Source: Corallococcus coralloides DSM 2259 (GTDB lineage Bacteria > Myxococcota > Myxococcia > Myxococcales > Myxococcaceae). Taken from it: a DNA stretch of 64,000 bases. Positions 51,387 through 61,032 of this stretch are shown here, in pieces. A model generated the notes under the pieces. It was not told the origin of the DNA. It saw only the letters and a list, made by a program, of their open reading frames with translations, and did not search any database. The stretch is taken from the NCBI RefSeq assembly GCF_000255295.1, contig NC_017030.1, positions 5,518,001-5,582,000 of the forward strand. Direction: 5' to 3'. How positions within the stretch are numbered: the first letter of the stretch is position 1; each line of letters opens with the position of its first letter. Both the position numbers and the translations under genes were made by a program.

Positions 51387-52302
51387 GCATCACCACGAGC
51401 CGCAGTTCGACCTCATCGGCAGGCAGGCCCGTCCGTGCGAGGAGGCCATGCAGTGGATTGCCCTGCCCTCCAGCGTTCCGCAGGTCCACGTAAGCGGTAT
51501 GCCCCTCCACCGTGAGTTGGAGGTCCAGGACCGCCAGCTCCCTTGCGTCGACTCGGCGCCGCGCCACCAGGCGGGCCTTCGTTGGAGGAGGAAGTCCACC
51601 GCGGATCTCCAGAAGGAGTCGTCCGGCATCTTCATAGAGCCATGCCTGGGTGACACCATCCTCCGACTGGAGAGACACCGTGTTCGTGCCCGTCCAGGCT
51701 TGAGGCCGGAACGTCTCCACAGGCAGTGGAAGCACCACGACCGGCGGGACCCATCCCGACGATGGACGTTCGTCCCGACGAGCCTCCTTCGACACGATGT
51801 CGGACGAAGACTCAGGGGCGCGAATGACGGCAGTCCAGATTGCCGCGCTTCTCAATTCAGGACGCAAGGTCGCCTGTCGAAGCACCGCGAAGCGCTCCAG
51901 TGCGCGGATGCGTGAGGGGTGCCTTGCAATGAAGGCGATCGAATCATGAGCCAACGACGCGGCCGATTTCGCGTCGCCAAGCAGGTTGAGCACTCCCATC
52001 GCGTCGTCAATGTCGAGCAGCACATCCAGGAGGGGACCCTCCGGATCTGCTTCTCCGTCCAGCTCCGATGCCAGGCGCGTCAGCAGGGCTGCTGGCTCTG
52101 GCAGCCCTGCTTGCTGAACCAAATCCGGAAGGCGGCGCAGCAACTCAGTAGGAGGCACCAGGTCAAATGGGCTGTCCAGCAGACGTGCCGCGAGGACCAA
52201 TGCCCGCCAGGCATCATCAGGCTCGACCTCCGCCATGGGCGCCAGTTGCGCCAGCTCCACCCATGCCTTCTGTATCCACTCTCGTGGCGCCAGGCTGCTC
52301 AT
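51376..52302 (-). CDS. Unrecognised companion protein of the Lon-NACHT operon (308 aa)
   Basis: A 308-aa protein of unknown family. Residues 1-165 appear all-helical (EWIQKAWVELAQLAPMAEV and later helices such as IDDAMGVLNLLGDAKSAASL). A Pro-rich linker follows at about 170-200, then a beta-rich C-terminal part with VSLQSEDGVTQAWLYEDAGR and LQLTVEGHTAYVDLRNAG. There is no signal peptide, membrane helix, P-loop or nuclease motif. It begins 1 bp after the stop of the 170-aa gene and its 3' end overlaps the Lon-NACHT start by 11 nt, so all three are translated together. It could be an adaptor, a protease substrate or a regulator of the NTPase; sequence alone does not decide. Start ATG at 52302. 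Confidence 0.7.
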   Translation of the reverse strand: MSSLAPREWIQKAWVELAQLAPMAEVEPDDAWRALVLAARLLDSPFDLVPPTELLRRLPDLVQQAGLPEPAALLTRLASELDGEADPEGPLLDVLLDIDDAMGVLNLLGDAKSAASLAHDSIAFIARHPSRIRALERFAVLRQATLRPELRSAAIWTAVIRAPESSSDIVSKEARRDERPSSGWVPPVVVLPLPVETFRPQAWTGTNTVSLQSEDGVTQAWLYEDAGRLLLEIRGGLPPPTKARLVARRRVDARELAVLDLQLTVEGHTAYVDLRNAGGQGNPLHGLLARTGLPADEVELRLVVMHER

Positions 52303-52303
52303 T

Positions 52304-52816
52304 TCATTTCCCCCAGGTCGTCTTGTCGCGGAGCTTCCTGAGTGCCGCCTTGCGGAAGTCCTCGGGCTGGTGCCCCTTTCGGGGAACGACGCGGTACGCG
52401 GTCTTCACCTCAGGGCGATGACTGGGCCCTACTTCCCGGACAATGACGTAGACCCCCCGGTTTCCAACAAAGGCCCAACCACGTCCCATCCCCTTCGCGT
52501 CGGGAAGCCCACCAACCTGTCCCGCGTGCTCCGCCCCCTCAATCTCCTTCAGGTAGGCGGGCATCAGGAGCGTGTCGTGATCACGTTGGACGTGCTCACG
52601 GCAAGAGCTCTGCGCCCGATCACAGTCGGGATTCGGTGCATCCAGGATCGTTTCAGCGCAGCCTGCCGCCCAGGCGCGAGCACGCGCATCACCCAATCGA
52701 GGGATGACCTGCTCCCATCGTTCCTTGGGCTGATAGAGGTGTCGCGCAACGTGGTCGAAGCAAACGCGCTCCGACAACATCGGTTGCACGTCCGACGCGC
52801 TCCAACGACGACTCAC
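52304..52816 (-). CDS. Unrecognised first protein of the Lon-NACHT operon (170 aa)
   Basis: A 170-aa soluble protein of unknown family. I chose GTG at 52816 because GGGGAGG ends 4 nt upstream; a TTG at 52834 would extend it by six residues. Features are several Cys in the middle (AGCAETIL, NPDCDRAQSSC), a Gly-rich turn (GGLPDAKGMGRGWAF) leading to a short strand pair (RGVYVIVREV), and a very basic tail (VVPRKGHQPEDFRKAALRKLRDK). The basic tail could contact nucleic acid, but I see no catalytic motif. It is the promoter-proximal gene of the operon, about 110 bp from the inserted IS element. It could be a target, trigger or effector that the Lon-like domain processes; this is speculation. Confidence 0.6.
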   Translation of the reverse strand: MSRRWSASDVQPMLSERVCFDHVARHLYQPKERWEQVIPRLGDARARAWAAGCAETILDAPNPDCDRAQSSCREHVQRDHDTLLMPAYLKEIEGAEHAGQVGGLPDAKGMGRGWAFVGNRGVYVIVREVGPSHRPEVKTAYRVVPRKGHQPEDFRKAALRKLRDKTTWGK

Positions 52817-52925
52817 AAGGCCTCCCCGGGCCAACGTGTCCTGGCTTGCTGGTAGTAAAGCAAACCTACGTTAGCGCGTTGCGCCTGGAGGTGCTCTCCC
52901 CCACAAAGGCATGCGGGAGGGCTTA

Positions 52926-52940
52926 CTGACTATCTCAAAA
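52926..52940. repeat. IS left terminal inverted repeat
   Basis: CTGACTATCTCAAAA matches the complement of 53953-53967 at all 15 positions. The TTA target duplication lies directly outside it. Confidence 0.92.
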
Positions 52941-53008
52941 CTGGCCCTCCGCCGATGCAGGGGCAAGGGCCGGTGAGCACCTTCTCGTAGAGCGAGCGGG
53001 AGGGTGCC

Positions 53009-53958
53009 ATGCGCAATGCGACTGGATGCAGTCGTGCTGGCAAGCGGAAGGGCCGTGTGTCGGTCCGACAGAAACCGCTTGAGACGCTATGGGAGGTGCC
53101 GAACGAGCTATGGGAGCGAATCGAGCCGCTCCTTCTCGAAGCGTTTCCACCCGCCTGGACAGGTCGAAGTCGAGCGGACTGGAGGAAGTGCTTCAACGGA
53201 ATCATCTACCAGCTGCGCACGGGCTGTCAGTGGAACCACCTGCCCAGGAGATTCGGGTCCGACAGGACGGTGCACCGCTGGTTCACCAAATGGGTGCATG
53301 CGGGCGTCTTCCTGCGCATCTGGAGCGCTCTGGTGGAAGAGTGCGATGAGCTGGGCGAAGTCCACTGGCGGTGGCAGGCCGTGGACGGTTGCCTCGGCAA
53401 GGCCCGCATGGGCGGTGACTTGGTTGGGGAGAACCCCACGGACAGAGCCAAGCGAGGAACGAAGAAGAGCCTCATGGTCGAGGAGGACGGAGGCCCTCTG
53501 AGCGTTGTGGTGGCTCCAGCCAATTGCCACGACTCCAGACTCCTGAAGGCGACGCTTGAGTCCATCGTGGTGCAGCGCCCTGCTGCCACGCGTGCGCGTC
53601 CGCAGCATCTCGGTCTCGATAAGGCGTATGACACTCCCACTGCCCAGCAAGTCGTCGCCACCATGGGTTACGTCAGCCATACGGCGCGAATCAATCGGGG
53701 AGAGTGGCTGCCCAACGACCCCGCAGAGCTGAAGCGATGGCTCCGAAGGAGAGCGGCCCGGGAGACGAAGAAAAAAGGGGGCCGAAGAAACCCTCTCGCA
53801 GGTGGGTCGTAGAGCGCACTCTGGCCTGGCTGACGAAGTGCCGCGGCATCCTCGTCCGCTACAACAAGCAGGCCGGCTATTACCTCGGCCTCGTTCAACT
53901 CGCCTGCGCTCTACTCTGGTTCAGGAGGCTGGTCCGAGCAGGGGCTGCCTCCTTTTGA
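53009..53958 (+). CDS. IS5-family DDE transposase, two frames joined by -1 frameshift
   Basis: Frame one runs from ATG 53009 to a stop at 53812 (267 aa alone). It holds the N-terminal DNA-binding part (VPNELWERIEPLL, GCQWNHLPRRFG), the first catalytic Asp in WQAVDG and the second in LGLDKAYD. Frame two, shifted by -1, carries the C-terminal catalytic Glu region RRWVVERTLAWLTKCRG and ends at 53958 inside the right inverted repeat. The frames overlap across an A6G5 run at 53771-53781, giving a fused enzyme of about 316 aa. Because both parts look well conserved and the junction has a slippery run, I read this as normal IS frameshift expression, not decay. GGGAGG precedes the ATG. Confidence 0.88.
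53771..53781 (+). other. Candidate frameshift site (A6G5) in the transposase gene
   Basis: Six A followed by five G lie within the overlap of the two transposase frames, where a -1 shift joins ETKK to RGPKKPSRRW. It could act by ribosomal or transcriptional slippage. The zero-frame codons AAA AAA GGG are not a perfect X-XXY-YYZ heptamer. Confidence 0.6.
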
Positions 53959-53967
53959 GATAGTCAG
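53953..53967. repeat. IS right terminal inverted repeat
   Basis: TTTTGAGATAGTCAG is the exact complement of the left end. The transposase stop codon TGA (53956-53958) lies inside it. Confidence 0.92.
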
Positions 53968-55065
53968 TTAGCCTTCGAGCTGCTCCGCCGTGAGGCATCC
54001 CGCCGCGAGGTCCAGATCCTCCAGCGGGATGCGCTGGATGTGCTCACGGGGCTCGTCCACGTTGTCGCGGTACTTGTGCGAGCCGCTCTCGTAGGTGACC
54101 CAGATCTCGCCATCGATGATGTTCACGCCCTGGGCGTAGGGGTCGATGAGCCCGTTGCCGATGTCCACCCGCTGGTCGATGTCCGCCGAGAACGTGTCCT
54201 CGGTGGACGTGAAGGGCTGGTAGACGAGCTTCTTGTCGCCCGTGGTGAAGATGATGCCTCCGTCCACCACGGTCATCCCCTGCGCGCGGTCCGGAGCACG
54301 GATGGGGCCCTCACGAGAGTCCTCGATGAGCTCGCCGGTCTTCTCGTCGAGCTTGTACCGCCAGACAGCACCCGCCTTGCCATCGCCGTCCTTGCTGTAG
54401 CCGCCGATGTACGCGTAGCCGTCCTTCACGGTCATGTAGCTGCCGGCGGAGACAAGGCCGATACCCGTGGCCGGATCCGTCAAGCCTTCAGGCTTCGGGA
54501 CATCCATGACCTGCGAGGGCATGGCCTCACGGCACTCGTTCTGCGCGGCCTCGATCTCCTCGCGCGTGTAGACGTAGATGTGATCCGTGTCGGAGACGTA
54601 GACGTGGTCGCCATCCGTGGAGACGCCGCCACCATGGCTGGGAGGCCCCGCGGGCGGCGGTCCACCGAGCACGGCCTGATGCGTCTCCTTCCCCGAGTCC
54701 TTGTCCTGCACGGACAGGAGCACCCGGTGGTCGTCGTTGTAATAGGTCGTGAGCACTTCACCGCGTTTGGCGTCGTAGCCCTGTCCCTGGGGAGTCCACC
54801 CGGCATCCAGGTGGATGAGCTCCGGGCCGACCTTCTCCCCCTTGCTCGCCTTCGTCAGGGGAGAATCCACGCTCGCGGGAGCCGCGGCCGAAGGCGTGTT
54901 CCCGTAGCCGCTGAGGTTCACGGGGCTGGCCTTCGCCGCGTCTAGACCGTCCTGGAAGTACGGCGCGGCGGAGGGCGGAGGCGTGGGGGGAGCCGGGGCC
55001 ACCGGAGGCTTCGTGACCGCGGCCTGGACCGTGCTGACGACCTGGCGGATGAGGGAGCTGATCAA
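53968..55065 (-). CDS. Propeller-like protein of unknown function, with IS at its stop codon
   Basis: A 365-aa protein. The N-terminus is short and amphipathic with a Pro/Ala linker (VAPAPPTPPPS). The rest has repeated strand pairs typical of a propeller: GEVLTTYYNDDHRVLLSVQD, DGDHVYVSDTDHIYVYTREE, DGYAYIGGYSKDG, VVDGGIIFTTGDKKL and IIDGEIWVTYESG. There is no classical signal peptide. Its TAA stop falls exactly in the TTA target duplication of the IS. Because the duplication is on both sides, the same stop would have ended the gene before insertion, so the protein is intact, though its 3' region and any link to the downstream Lon-NACHT operon are now separated by 1 kb. No family is recognised. 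Confidence 0.7.
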   Translation of the reverse strand: MISSLIRQVVSTVQAAVTKPPVAPAPPTPPPSAAPYFQDGLDAAKASPVNLSGYGNTPSAAAPASVDSPLTKASKGEKVGPELIHLDAGWTPQGQGYDAKRGEVLTTYYNDDHRVLLSVQDKDSGKETHQAVLGGPPPAGPPSHGGGVSTDGDHVYVSDTDHIYVYTREEIEAAQNECREAMPSQVMDVPKPEGLTDPATGIGLVSAGSYMTVKDGYAYIGGYSKDGDGKAGAVWRYKLDEKTGELIEDSREGPIRAPDRAQGMTVVDGGIIFTTGDKKLVYQPFTSTEDTFSADIDQRVDIGNGLIDPYAQGVNIIDGEIWVTYESGSHKYRDNVDEPREHIQRIPLEDLDLAAGCLTAEQLEG

Positions 55066-55303
55066 GGGCCTGTCTCCGGTTGAAGGTGCTCGGGGGCACG
55101 AATCCTAAACGACGGAATGGTGGCATCGCGCCCACCAGCCCCGGGGAATTGTCGGCACTCGACGCTTCAGAGTTTCCACTTCCATTTCCATTCGAATGTT
55201 CCAGGCAACAAGCCCGACCTGGCGCGTCATGGCCAGACTGCTCGCCCGGCCCCTGCCACCTGCCGGTGGTGGACCGCATCTTCCTTCAAAGGGGGAGCAC
55301 GCC

Positions 55304-55480
55304 ATGCCCATCTACGAGTTCTTCTGCCGCAAGTGCCAGGAGCCTTTCACCGCGTTCATGTCCATGAAGGAGCACGACGAGCGAGCGCCGAAGTGCCCGC
55401 GCGGCCATGACGCGAAAGAGGTGGAGAAGCGCATCTCTTCGGCCCATGCCGTGACCACCAAGAAGTCGCTCACCTACTGA
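55304..55480 (+). CDS. FmdB-family zinc ribbon protein
   Basis: A 58-aa protein starting MPIYEFFCRKCQ, the standard opening of FmdB-type regulatory zinc ribbons. The first knuckle is CRKC (residues 8-11). The second is CPRGH at about 33-37, with His in place of the last Cys. Function in this family is poorly known; members often stand beside unrelated genes. GGGGGAG about 8 nt before the ATG supports the start. Its stop overlaps the start of the CapA-like gene (TGATG), so the two are translationally coupled. The 238 bp upstream, shared with the divergent propeller gene, has an AT-richer stretch at about 55160-55205 that may hold promoters. Confidence 0.85.
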   Translation: MPIYEFFCRKCQEPFTAFMSMKEHDERAPKCPRGHDAKEVEKRISSAHAVTTKKSLTY

Positions 55481-56616
55481 TGACGCCTGACCAGCAAGAC
55501 AAGAGGCTGGTTTCCCTCTTCCTTTGCGGCGACGTGATGACAGGCAGGGGCATTGATCAGGTCCTGCCCCACCCTGCTCCACCCGGCATCCATGAGCCCT
55601 ACGTGCGCGATGCCCGGGACTACGTCGCGCTCGCCGAAGAGCGCAACGGTCCCATCCGCAAGCCCGTAGGCTTCGGAGACATCTGGGGAGACGCGCTCGC
55701 CGCGCTGGAGCAGGCCGCGCCCGACGTCCGGATCATCAACCTGGAGACGAGCATCACCACGAGCGAACAGTGGTGGCCCGACAAGGGCATCCACTACCGC
55801 ATGCACCCGGAGAACGCCGCCTGTCTCACGGCGGCCCGAATCAGTTGCTGCGCGATGGCGAACAACCACGTGCTGGACTGGGGCTACCCGGGGCTGTCGC
55901 AGACGCTGTCCACCCTCCGCCGTCTGGGAATCGCCACCTCAGGGATGGGTGAGAACCTGGAGGAGGCCCAGCAGCCCGCGCTCCTGTCCGTAGGGGCCGG
56001 GCGGCGAGTCGTGGTGTTCTCGTGCGGAGATGTCAGCAGCGGCATTCCGCCATCGTGGGCAGCGGGAAGAGACAGGCCAGGCGTGGACCTGCTGCCCGAC
56101 CTGTCCCCCGCCACGGTGAGGCACCTGGGCAAACGGGTGGCGGACCTCAAGCGCGAAGGCGACGTCGTCATCGCCTCCATCCACTGGGGCGAAAACTGGG
56201 GCTACACGGTGCCACGGGCGCAGCGGGACTTCGCTCATGCACTCATCGACGAGGCTGGCGTGGACGTCGTCCATGGCCACTCCTCGCACCACCCACGCGG
56301 CGTCGAGGTCCACCATGGCCGCCTCATCCTCCATGGCTGCGGCGACTTCCTGAATGACTACGAGGGCATCCTCGGCCACGAGGACTACCGGTCAGAGCTG
56401 ACCTTGATGTACCTGGCGTCGGTGGACCCGGCGGACGGCCGGCTCGCCAGCCTGCGCATGCTCCCCATGCAGCTGCGCCAGCTCCGACCCCACCGGGCCT
56501 CACGACGGGACGCCGAATGGTTGTGCGGAGTCCTGGACCGCGAGGCACGCCGGCTGGCGCCCCAGACGCGAGTGGAGCTGGAAGATGACGGGCCCCTGCT
56601 CCTGCAATGGGGGTGA
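55480..56616 (+). CDS. CapA-family metallophosphatase-like protein
   Basis: A 378-aa member of the CapA/PgsA family, with a calcineurin-like phosphoesterase fold. Motifs in order are LFLCGDVMTGRGID (metal Asp), INLETSIT, CAMANNHVLDWG (Asn-His pair), VIASIHWGENW and VDVVHGHSSHHPRGVEV (His cluster). CapA proteins take part in poly-gamma-glutamate capsule synthesis in Bacillus, but many family members act elsewhere, and no capB/capC partner is nearby. No signal peptide or membrane anchor is visible, which argues against a capsule-export role here. It overlaps the FmdB stop by one base and is followed by a strong hairpin in the convergent gap. Confidence 0.85.
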   Translation: MTPDQQDKRLVSLFLCGDVMTGRGIDQVLPHPAPPGIHEPYVRDARDYVALAEERNGPIRKPVGFGDIWGDALAALEQAAPDVRIINLETSITTSEQWWPDKGIHYRMHPENAACLTAARISCCAMANNHVLDWGYPGLSQTLSTLRRLGIATSGMGENLEEAQQPALLSVGAGRRVVVFSCGDVSSGIPPSWAAGRDRPGVDLLPDLSPATVRHLGKRVADLKREGDVVIASIHWGENWGYTVPRAQRDFAHALIDEAGVDVVHGHSSHHPRGVEVHHGRLILHGCGDFLNDYEGILGHEDYRSELTLMYLASVDPADGRLASLRMLPMQLRQLRPHRASRRDAEWLCGVLDREARRLAPQTRVELEDDGPLLLQWG

Positions 56617-56666
56617 AGGAGCCCGGTGCGGGCGGTGACGGACGCCACCGCCCGCTTCGGTCCTTC
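56615..56666. terminator. Bidirectional hairpin terminator between convergent genes
   Basis: GCGGGCGGTG (56628-56637) pairs perfectly with CACCGCCCGC (56646-56655) around an 8-nt loop. Outside it, GAAGGA (56615-56620) pairs with TCCTTC (56661-56666). It fills the 55-bp gap between the capA-like and protease genes. No long T run is present on either strand. Confidence 0.65.
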
Positions 56667-56671
56667 AGGAA

Positions 56672-57973
<1,302 letters not shown>

Positions 57974-58201
57974 GTGCTGAACACTCCTTGAGGGTGCGGA
58001 CCGCCCGCCAGGGGGCGAGCAGCGGACCGCATGCTCGCGCCAACCATGTGCTCTCTGCAATGCGTCATTAACGAGAATTCACCAAGGTCCCGGAAGTCCC
58101 AGCTGGCTCAGGACGCTCCAAGGACTGTCGGCACGCCATCACACGCAGTAGGATCACGCCGCTTTTCCGGGGGACTCAAGCCGGGACACTTTGGAGGCCG
58201 T

Positions 58202-59500
58202 ATGGCCACAATCCTCGTCGCTCCGCTTCCGCTCGCAGGGCATCTCAACCCCACGCTGAAGCTGGCGAAGACGCTCCGGGCCCGTGGACACCGGGTGGTC
58301 TACTGCTCCCTGCCGGATGTCGAGTCCTCGCTCCAGGCCGAGGGCTTCGAGCTCCTCCCCGTCTTCACGTCCTTCTTTCCCAAGGGCCTGGTGGCGGAGA
58401 TGACGGCGAAGGCGTCCCATGCGCGAGGCCGGGAACTGCGCAACCTCGCGCGCGACCACATCCAGCGCCGCAATGCCGTGCTCCAGGCCACCCTGGACGG
58501 TGAATACGACAGGCTGCTGGACGCCCTCCGCCCGGACCTCGTCCTCTGCGATGACCGGGTGGTGGATCTGCCCATCGTGTGCCATGGCCAGGGTGTTCCC
58601 GTGGCGAGGCTGAACACCACCCTCCCCCAGCACCTGCTGCACCTGCTGCCGACGAGCAACGGCAAGCCTCTCATCCGCGTGCTCAGGCCCGTGCTGCGCC
58701 GTCTTGAGGCCGTGCTCGCGCGCGCGGGCCTGGTGCCCCGCTTCCAGGAGTTCCACCGGCGGCTTGCGCTCAAGCATGGCTGCCCGATGGAGCCCGTGGA
58801 CTTCCCCCCCTTCCAGCTCCCCCTGCTGCGGGACGTGGTGCTCTTCCCCAGGGAGTTCGCGACGCCGGACATGCCGGCCGGGCGCGAGCCGGTGCTCCAC
58901 CTGGGCCCCTCCATCGATCTGGAGCGCCAGGAGCCGGCGTTTCCCTGGGAGCGGCTGAAGGAGGGCCAGCCCCTCATCTTCTTCTCGCTGGGCACGCTGG
59001 CCTCATCCGGCCTGGCCCGTCAGGTGCTGAAGACGGTGTGCGAGGCGGCGGCACTGCGGCCACAGTGGCAGTTCGTCCTCGCCGTGGGGTCCGTGCTCGA
59101 CCCGGCGGAGTTCGACGGGGGCCCGGCGAGGATCGTGGCCGTGCAGAAGGCGCCCCAGCTCCAACTGCTGCGCACCGCGGCGGCCATGATCACCCATGGC
59201 GGATTCAACAGCGTGAAGGAGTGCATCTACTTCGGCGTCCCCATGGTGGCGCTGCCCATGAAGGACGACCAGCCGGACGTGACCCGGCTCGTCGTGCACC
59301 ATGGGCTCGGGGTCCAGGGGGCCGTGAAGCAGCTGAAGCCCCGCACCCTGCTCTCGCTGCTGGACTCCGTGGTGGGAAGCGCCTCCCATGCCCAGGCGCT
59401 CGCGAGGATGAGCAGCCGCTTCCGCGAGGCGGAGGCGGACATGGCCGCCATCGAGCAACTGCTGCCCGGCCCCCAGCCCACCATCAAGCGGGCGAGCTGA
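58202..59500 (+). CDS. UDP-glycosyltransferase family GT1 (first)
   Basis: A 432-aa GT-B enzyme. The N-terminus ILVAPLPLAGHLNPTLKLAK is the acceptor-domain opening of MGT/CrtX/YjiC-type glycosyltransferases, with the catalytic His in AGHLNP. The donor-site loop MITHGGFNSVKECIYFGVP with later DDQP is the GT1 sugar-nucleotide signature. Enzymes of this kind glycosylate small lipophilic molecules such as carotenoids, macrolides or peptides in the cytoplasm. ATG 58202 is chosen because the family opening follows at once. It is clearly related to the gene at 62033-63358. The convergent GMC oxidoreductase ends only 9 bp away. Confidence 0.9.
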   Translation: MATILVAPLPLAGHLNPTLKLAKTLRARGHRVVYCSLPDVESSLQAEGFELLPVFTSFFPKGLVAEMTAKASHARGRELRNLARDHIQRRNAVLQATLDGEYDRLLDALRPDLVLCDDRVVDLPIVCHGQGVPVARLNTTLPQHLLHLLPTSNGKPLIRVLRPVLRRLEAVLARAGLVPRFQEFHRRLALKHGCPMEPVDFPPFQLPLLRDVVLFPREFATPDMPAGREPVLHLGPSIDLERQEPAFPWERLKEGQPLIFFSLGTLASSGLARQVLKTVCEAAALRPQWQFVLAVGSVLDPAEFDGGPARIVAVQKAPQLQLLRTAAAMITHGGFNSVKECIYFGVPMVALPMKDDQPDVTRLVVHHGLGVQGAVKQLKPRTLLSLLDSVVGSASHAQALARMSSRFREAEADMAAIEQLLPGPQPTIKRAS

Positions 59501-59509
59501 CCCCGCGGG

Positions 59510-60994
59510 TCACGCCACTTCCACCCGGGGCCTGCGCTGGCCCCGCGCGATGGTCTCCGCGGCCCGGAGCGACAGCGCGATGATGGTGAGCGTGGTGTTG
59601 ACCGCCCCGGCGGTGGGCAGGCTGGACGCGTCCAGCACGTACAGGTTGTCCATGCCATGGACGCGGCAGTCCGCATCCAGCACCGAGCTCGCGGGATCCA
59701 CCCCCATCCGCGCGGTCCCCACCGTGTGCCAGGGCGCATCGAAGTGCACGGAGGTATGGACCCAGCGGAACCCTGCCTTGTGGAAGAGCGAGACAGCGGT
59801 GTCCCGCAGCTTCCGGTACGTCTCACGGCTGGCTTTGGGATTGTGGACGCGGGCGATCCGCTCTTCGTGGAAGTCGAACCCCGACTCCGCGGTGCCCACC
59901 GCCTCTGTCATCAACAGACACACCAGGCTGCGGCGCGCGACGAACTTCACGAACGGAGCGGCGAGCGGAAACACGTGCTGCCAGATGGGAATCTGGCCCG
60001 TCGCCTGGATGACGCCCAGGGGATAGGGCCAACCCTCCGCCGCGCCGTAGAAGGCGTTGATGGCGAAGGTCTTCTGGTGGAGCTCCGGAATGGGGCGCAG
60101 TCCCATGAAGGGAAAGATGAAGCCGCACGTGTGGCCCGCCAGATACCGTCCCAAGGCGCCCCTGGCGTTTCCAATGCCCTTCGGGTGGGCGTCGTTCCTC
60201 GAGCGCCAGAGCAGCAACGGCGACTCCCGGATGCCCGCGCTCACGACGACGACGTCCGCGTGCACGGTGACCTCCTCGCCTCCGCGGCGCAGGAGGACGC
60301 CGGTGGCGCGGCGGCCGTCCGGTGTGGTGAGGACCTTGAGGCAGTCCGTTCCCGTGCACAGGTCCACCCGGCCCGTCTTGAGGGCGGGCCGGAGCGCGGC
60401 GACCTCCGCGTCCATCTTCGCGTCGCGGTGGCAGAAGTAGCCGTCGCACGTCGAACACAGGACGCACCGGCCGTTGGGTCCCCGGTCCACGCCCTTGGGG
60501 ATGTAGCCCACGGGAACGCCGCAGCCCTGGAGCCGCTTCACCACGTCCGCGATGAAGGGCTCGTGCTCGATGGGCCCGTGGGGAAAGGGCCTGGAACGAG
60601 GCGGCTCGGAGGGGTCGCCCTCGGGCGAACCGTGGACCGAATAGAGCCGCTCGCCCTCGTCGTAGTAGGGCTCCAGGTCGGCGTAGGAGAGGGGCCAGGC
60701 CGTGGACTCACCATGCTCCGTCGGACTGGCGCGGAAGTCGTTCTCACGCAGGCGGTAGAGCGCCGCGCCGTAGAACTTCGACTCGCCTCCCACGTTGTGG
60801 CGGATCCCGCGCCGCTGGTAGTCCGCGATGAACGTCGTCTGCTGCTCGCTCCGGGCAGGGTCCGGCTTCAGGTACTCGCCCTGCTCGACCACCAGCACGT
60901 TGCAGTCACGGCGCGCCAGCCCCTGGGCCAGGGTGCTTCCGCCCGGCCCACTGCCAACGATGATCACGTCATACCCAGACTTGACCCAGCTCAC
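59510..60994 (-). CDS. GMC-family FAD-dependent oxidoreductase
   Basis: A 494-aa flavoprotein. The dinucleotide-binding motif GSGPGGS is at residues 14-20, with an acidic VVEQGEYL after the second strand. NVGGESKFYGAALYRLRENDF is the GMC substrate/flavin region. The C-terminal block HTVGTARMGVDP with NLYVLDASSLPTAGAVNTTL contains the conserved GMC His/Asn area. A Cys-rich stretch, CVLCSTCDGYFCHRDAKMD (about 176-194), resembles the C-x2-C...AK element of some dehydrogenases in this family. It would oxidise an alcohol, perhaps a sugar, sterol-like or lipid hydroxyl. Glycosyltransferases on both sides hint that it modifies the same glycolipid or glycopeptide, but this is inferred. Confidence 0.85.
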   Translation of the reverse strand: MSWVKSGYDVIIVGSGPGGSTLAQGLARRDCNVLVVEQGEYLKPDPARSEQQTTFIADYQRRGIRHNVGGESKFYGAALYRLRENDFRASPTEHGESTAWPLSYADLEPYYDEGERLYSVHGSPEGDPSEPPRSRPFPHGPIEHEPFIADVVKRLQGCGVPVGYIPKGVDRGPNGRCVLCSTCDGYFCHRDAKMDAEVAALRPALKTGRVDLCTGTDCLKVLTTPDGRRATGVLLRRGGEEVTVHADVVVVSAGIRESPLLLWRSRNDAHPKGIGNARGALGRYLAGHTCGFIFPFMGLRPIPELHQKTFAINAFYGAAEGWPYPLGVIQATGQIPIWQHVFPLAAPFVKFVARRSLVCLLMTEAVGTAESGFDFHEERIARVHNPKASRETYRKLRDTAVSLFHKAGFRWVHTSVHFDAPWHTVGTARMGVDPASSVLDADCRVHGMDNLYVLDASSLPTAGAVNTTLTIIALSLRAAETIARGQRRPRVEVA

Positions 60995-61032
60995 GTTCTC
61001 TACCCACGCTCTGTGAAAGGTTGGTCAGCCAC

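Larger units (their letters stand above)
52926..53967 (+). mobile_element. IS5-family insertion sequence (1042 bp), complete
   Basis: The element is bounded by perfect 15-bp inverted repeats, CTGACTATCTCAAAA on the left and its complement on the right, and flanked by TTA direct repeats at 52923-52925 and 53968-53970. A 3-bp TNA target duplication and a DDE transposase read by frameshift fit the IS427-like branch of the IS5 family. It looks intact and therefore recent. It sits between a propeller-like gene and the Lon-NACHT operon. Confidence 0.93.

Noticed and set aside
53009-53958. Transposase as a frameshifted pseudogene
   Set aside because: Inverted repeats, target duplication and all catalytic regions are intact, and the two frames overlap at an A6G5 run, which is normal for IS5-family frameshift expression.
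55480-56616. CapA-like gene as part of a poly-gamma-glutamate capsule operon
   Set aside because: No capB, capC or ligase gene is adjacent and the protein has no membrane anchor, so only the fold-level family name is kept.
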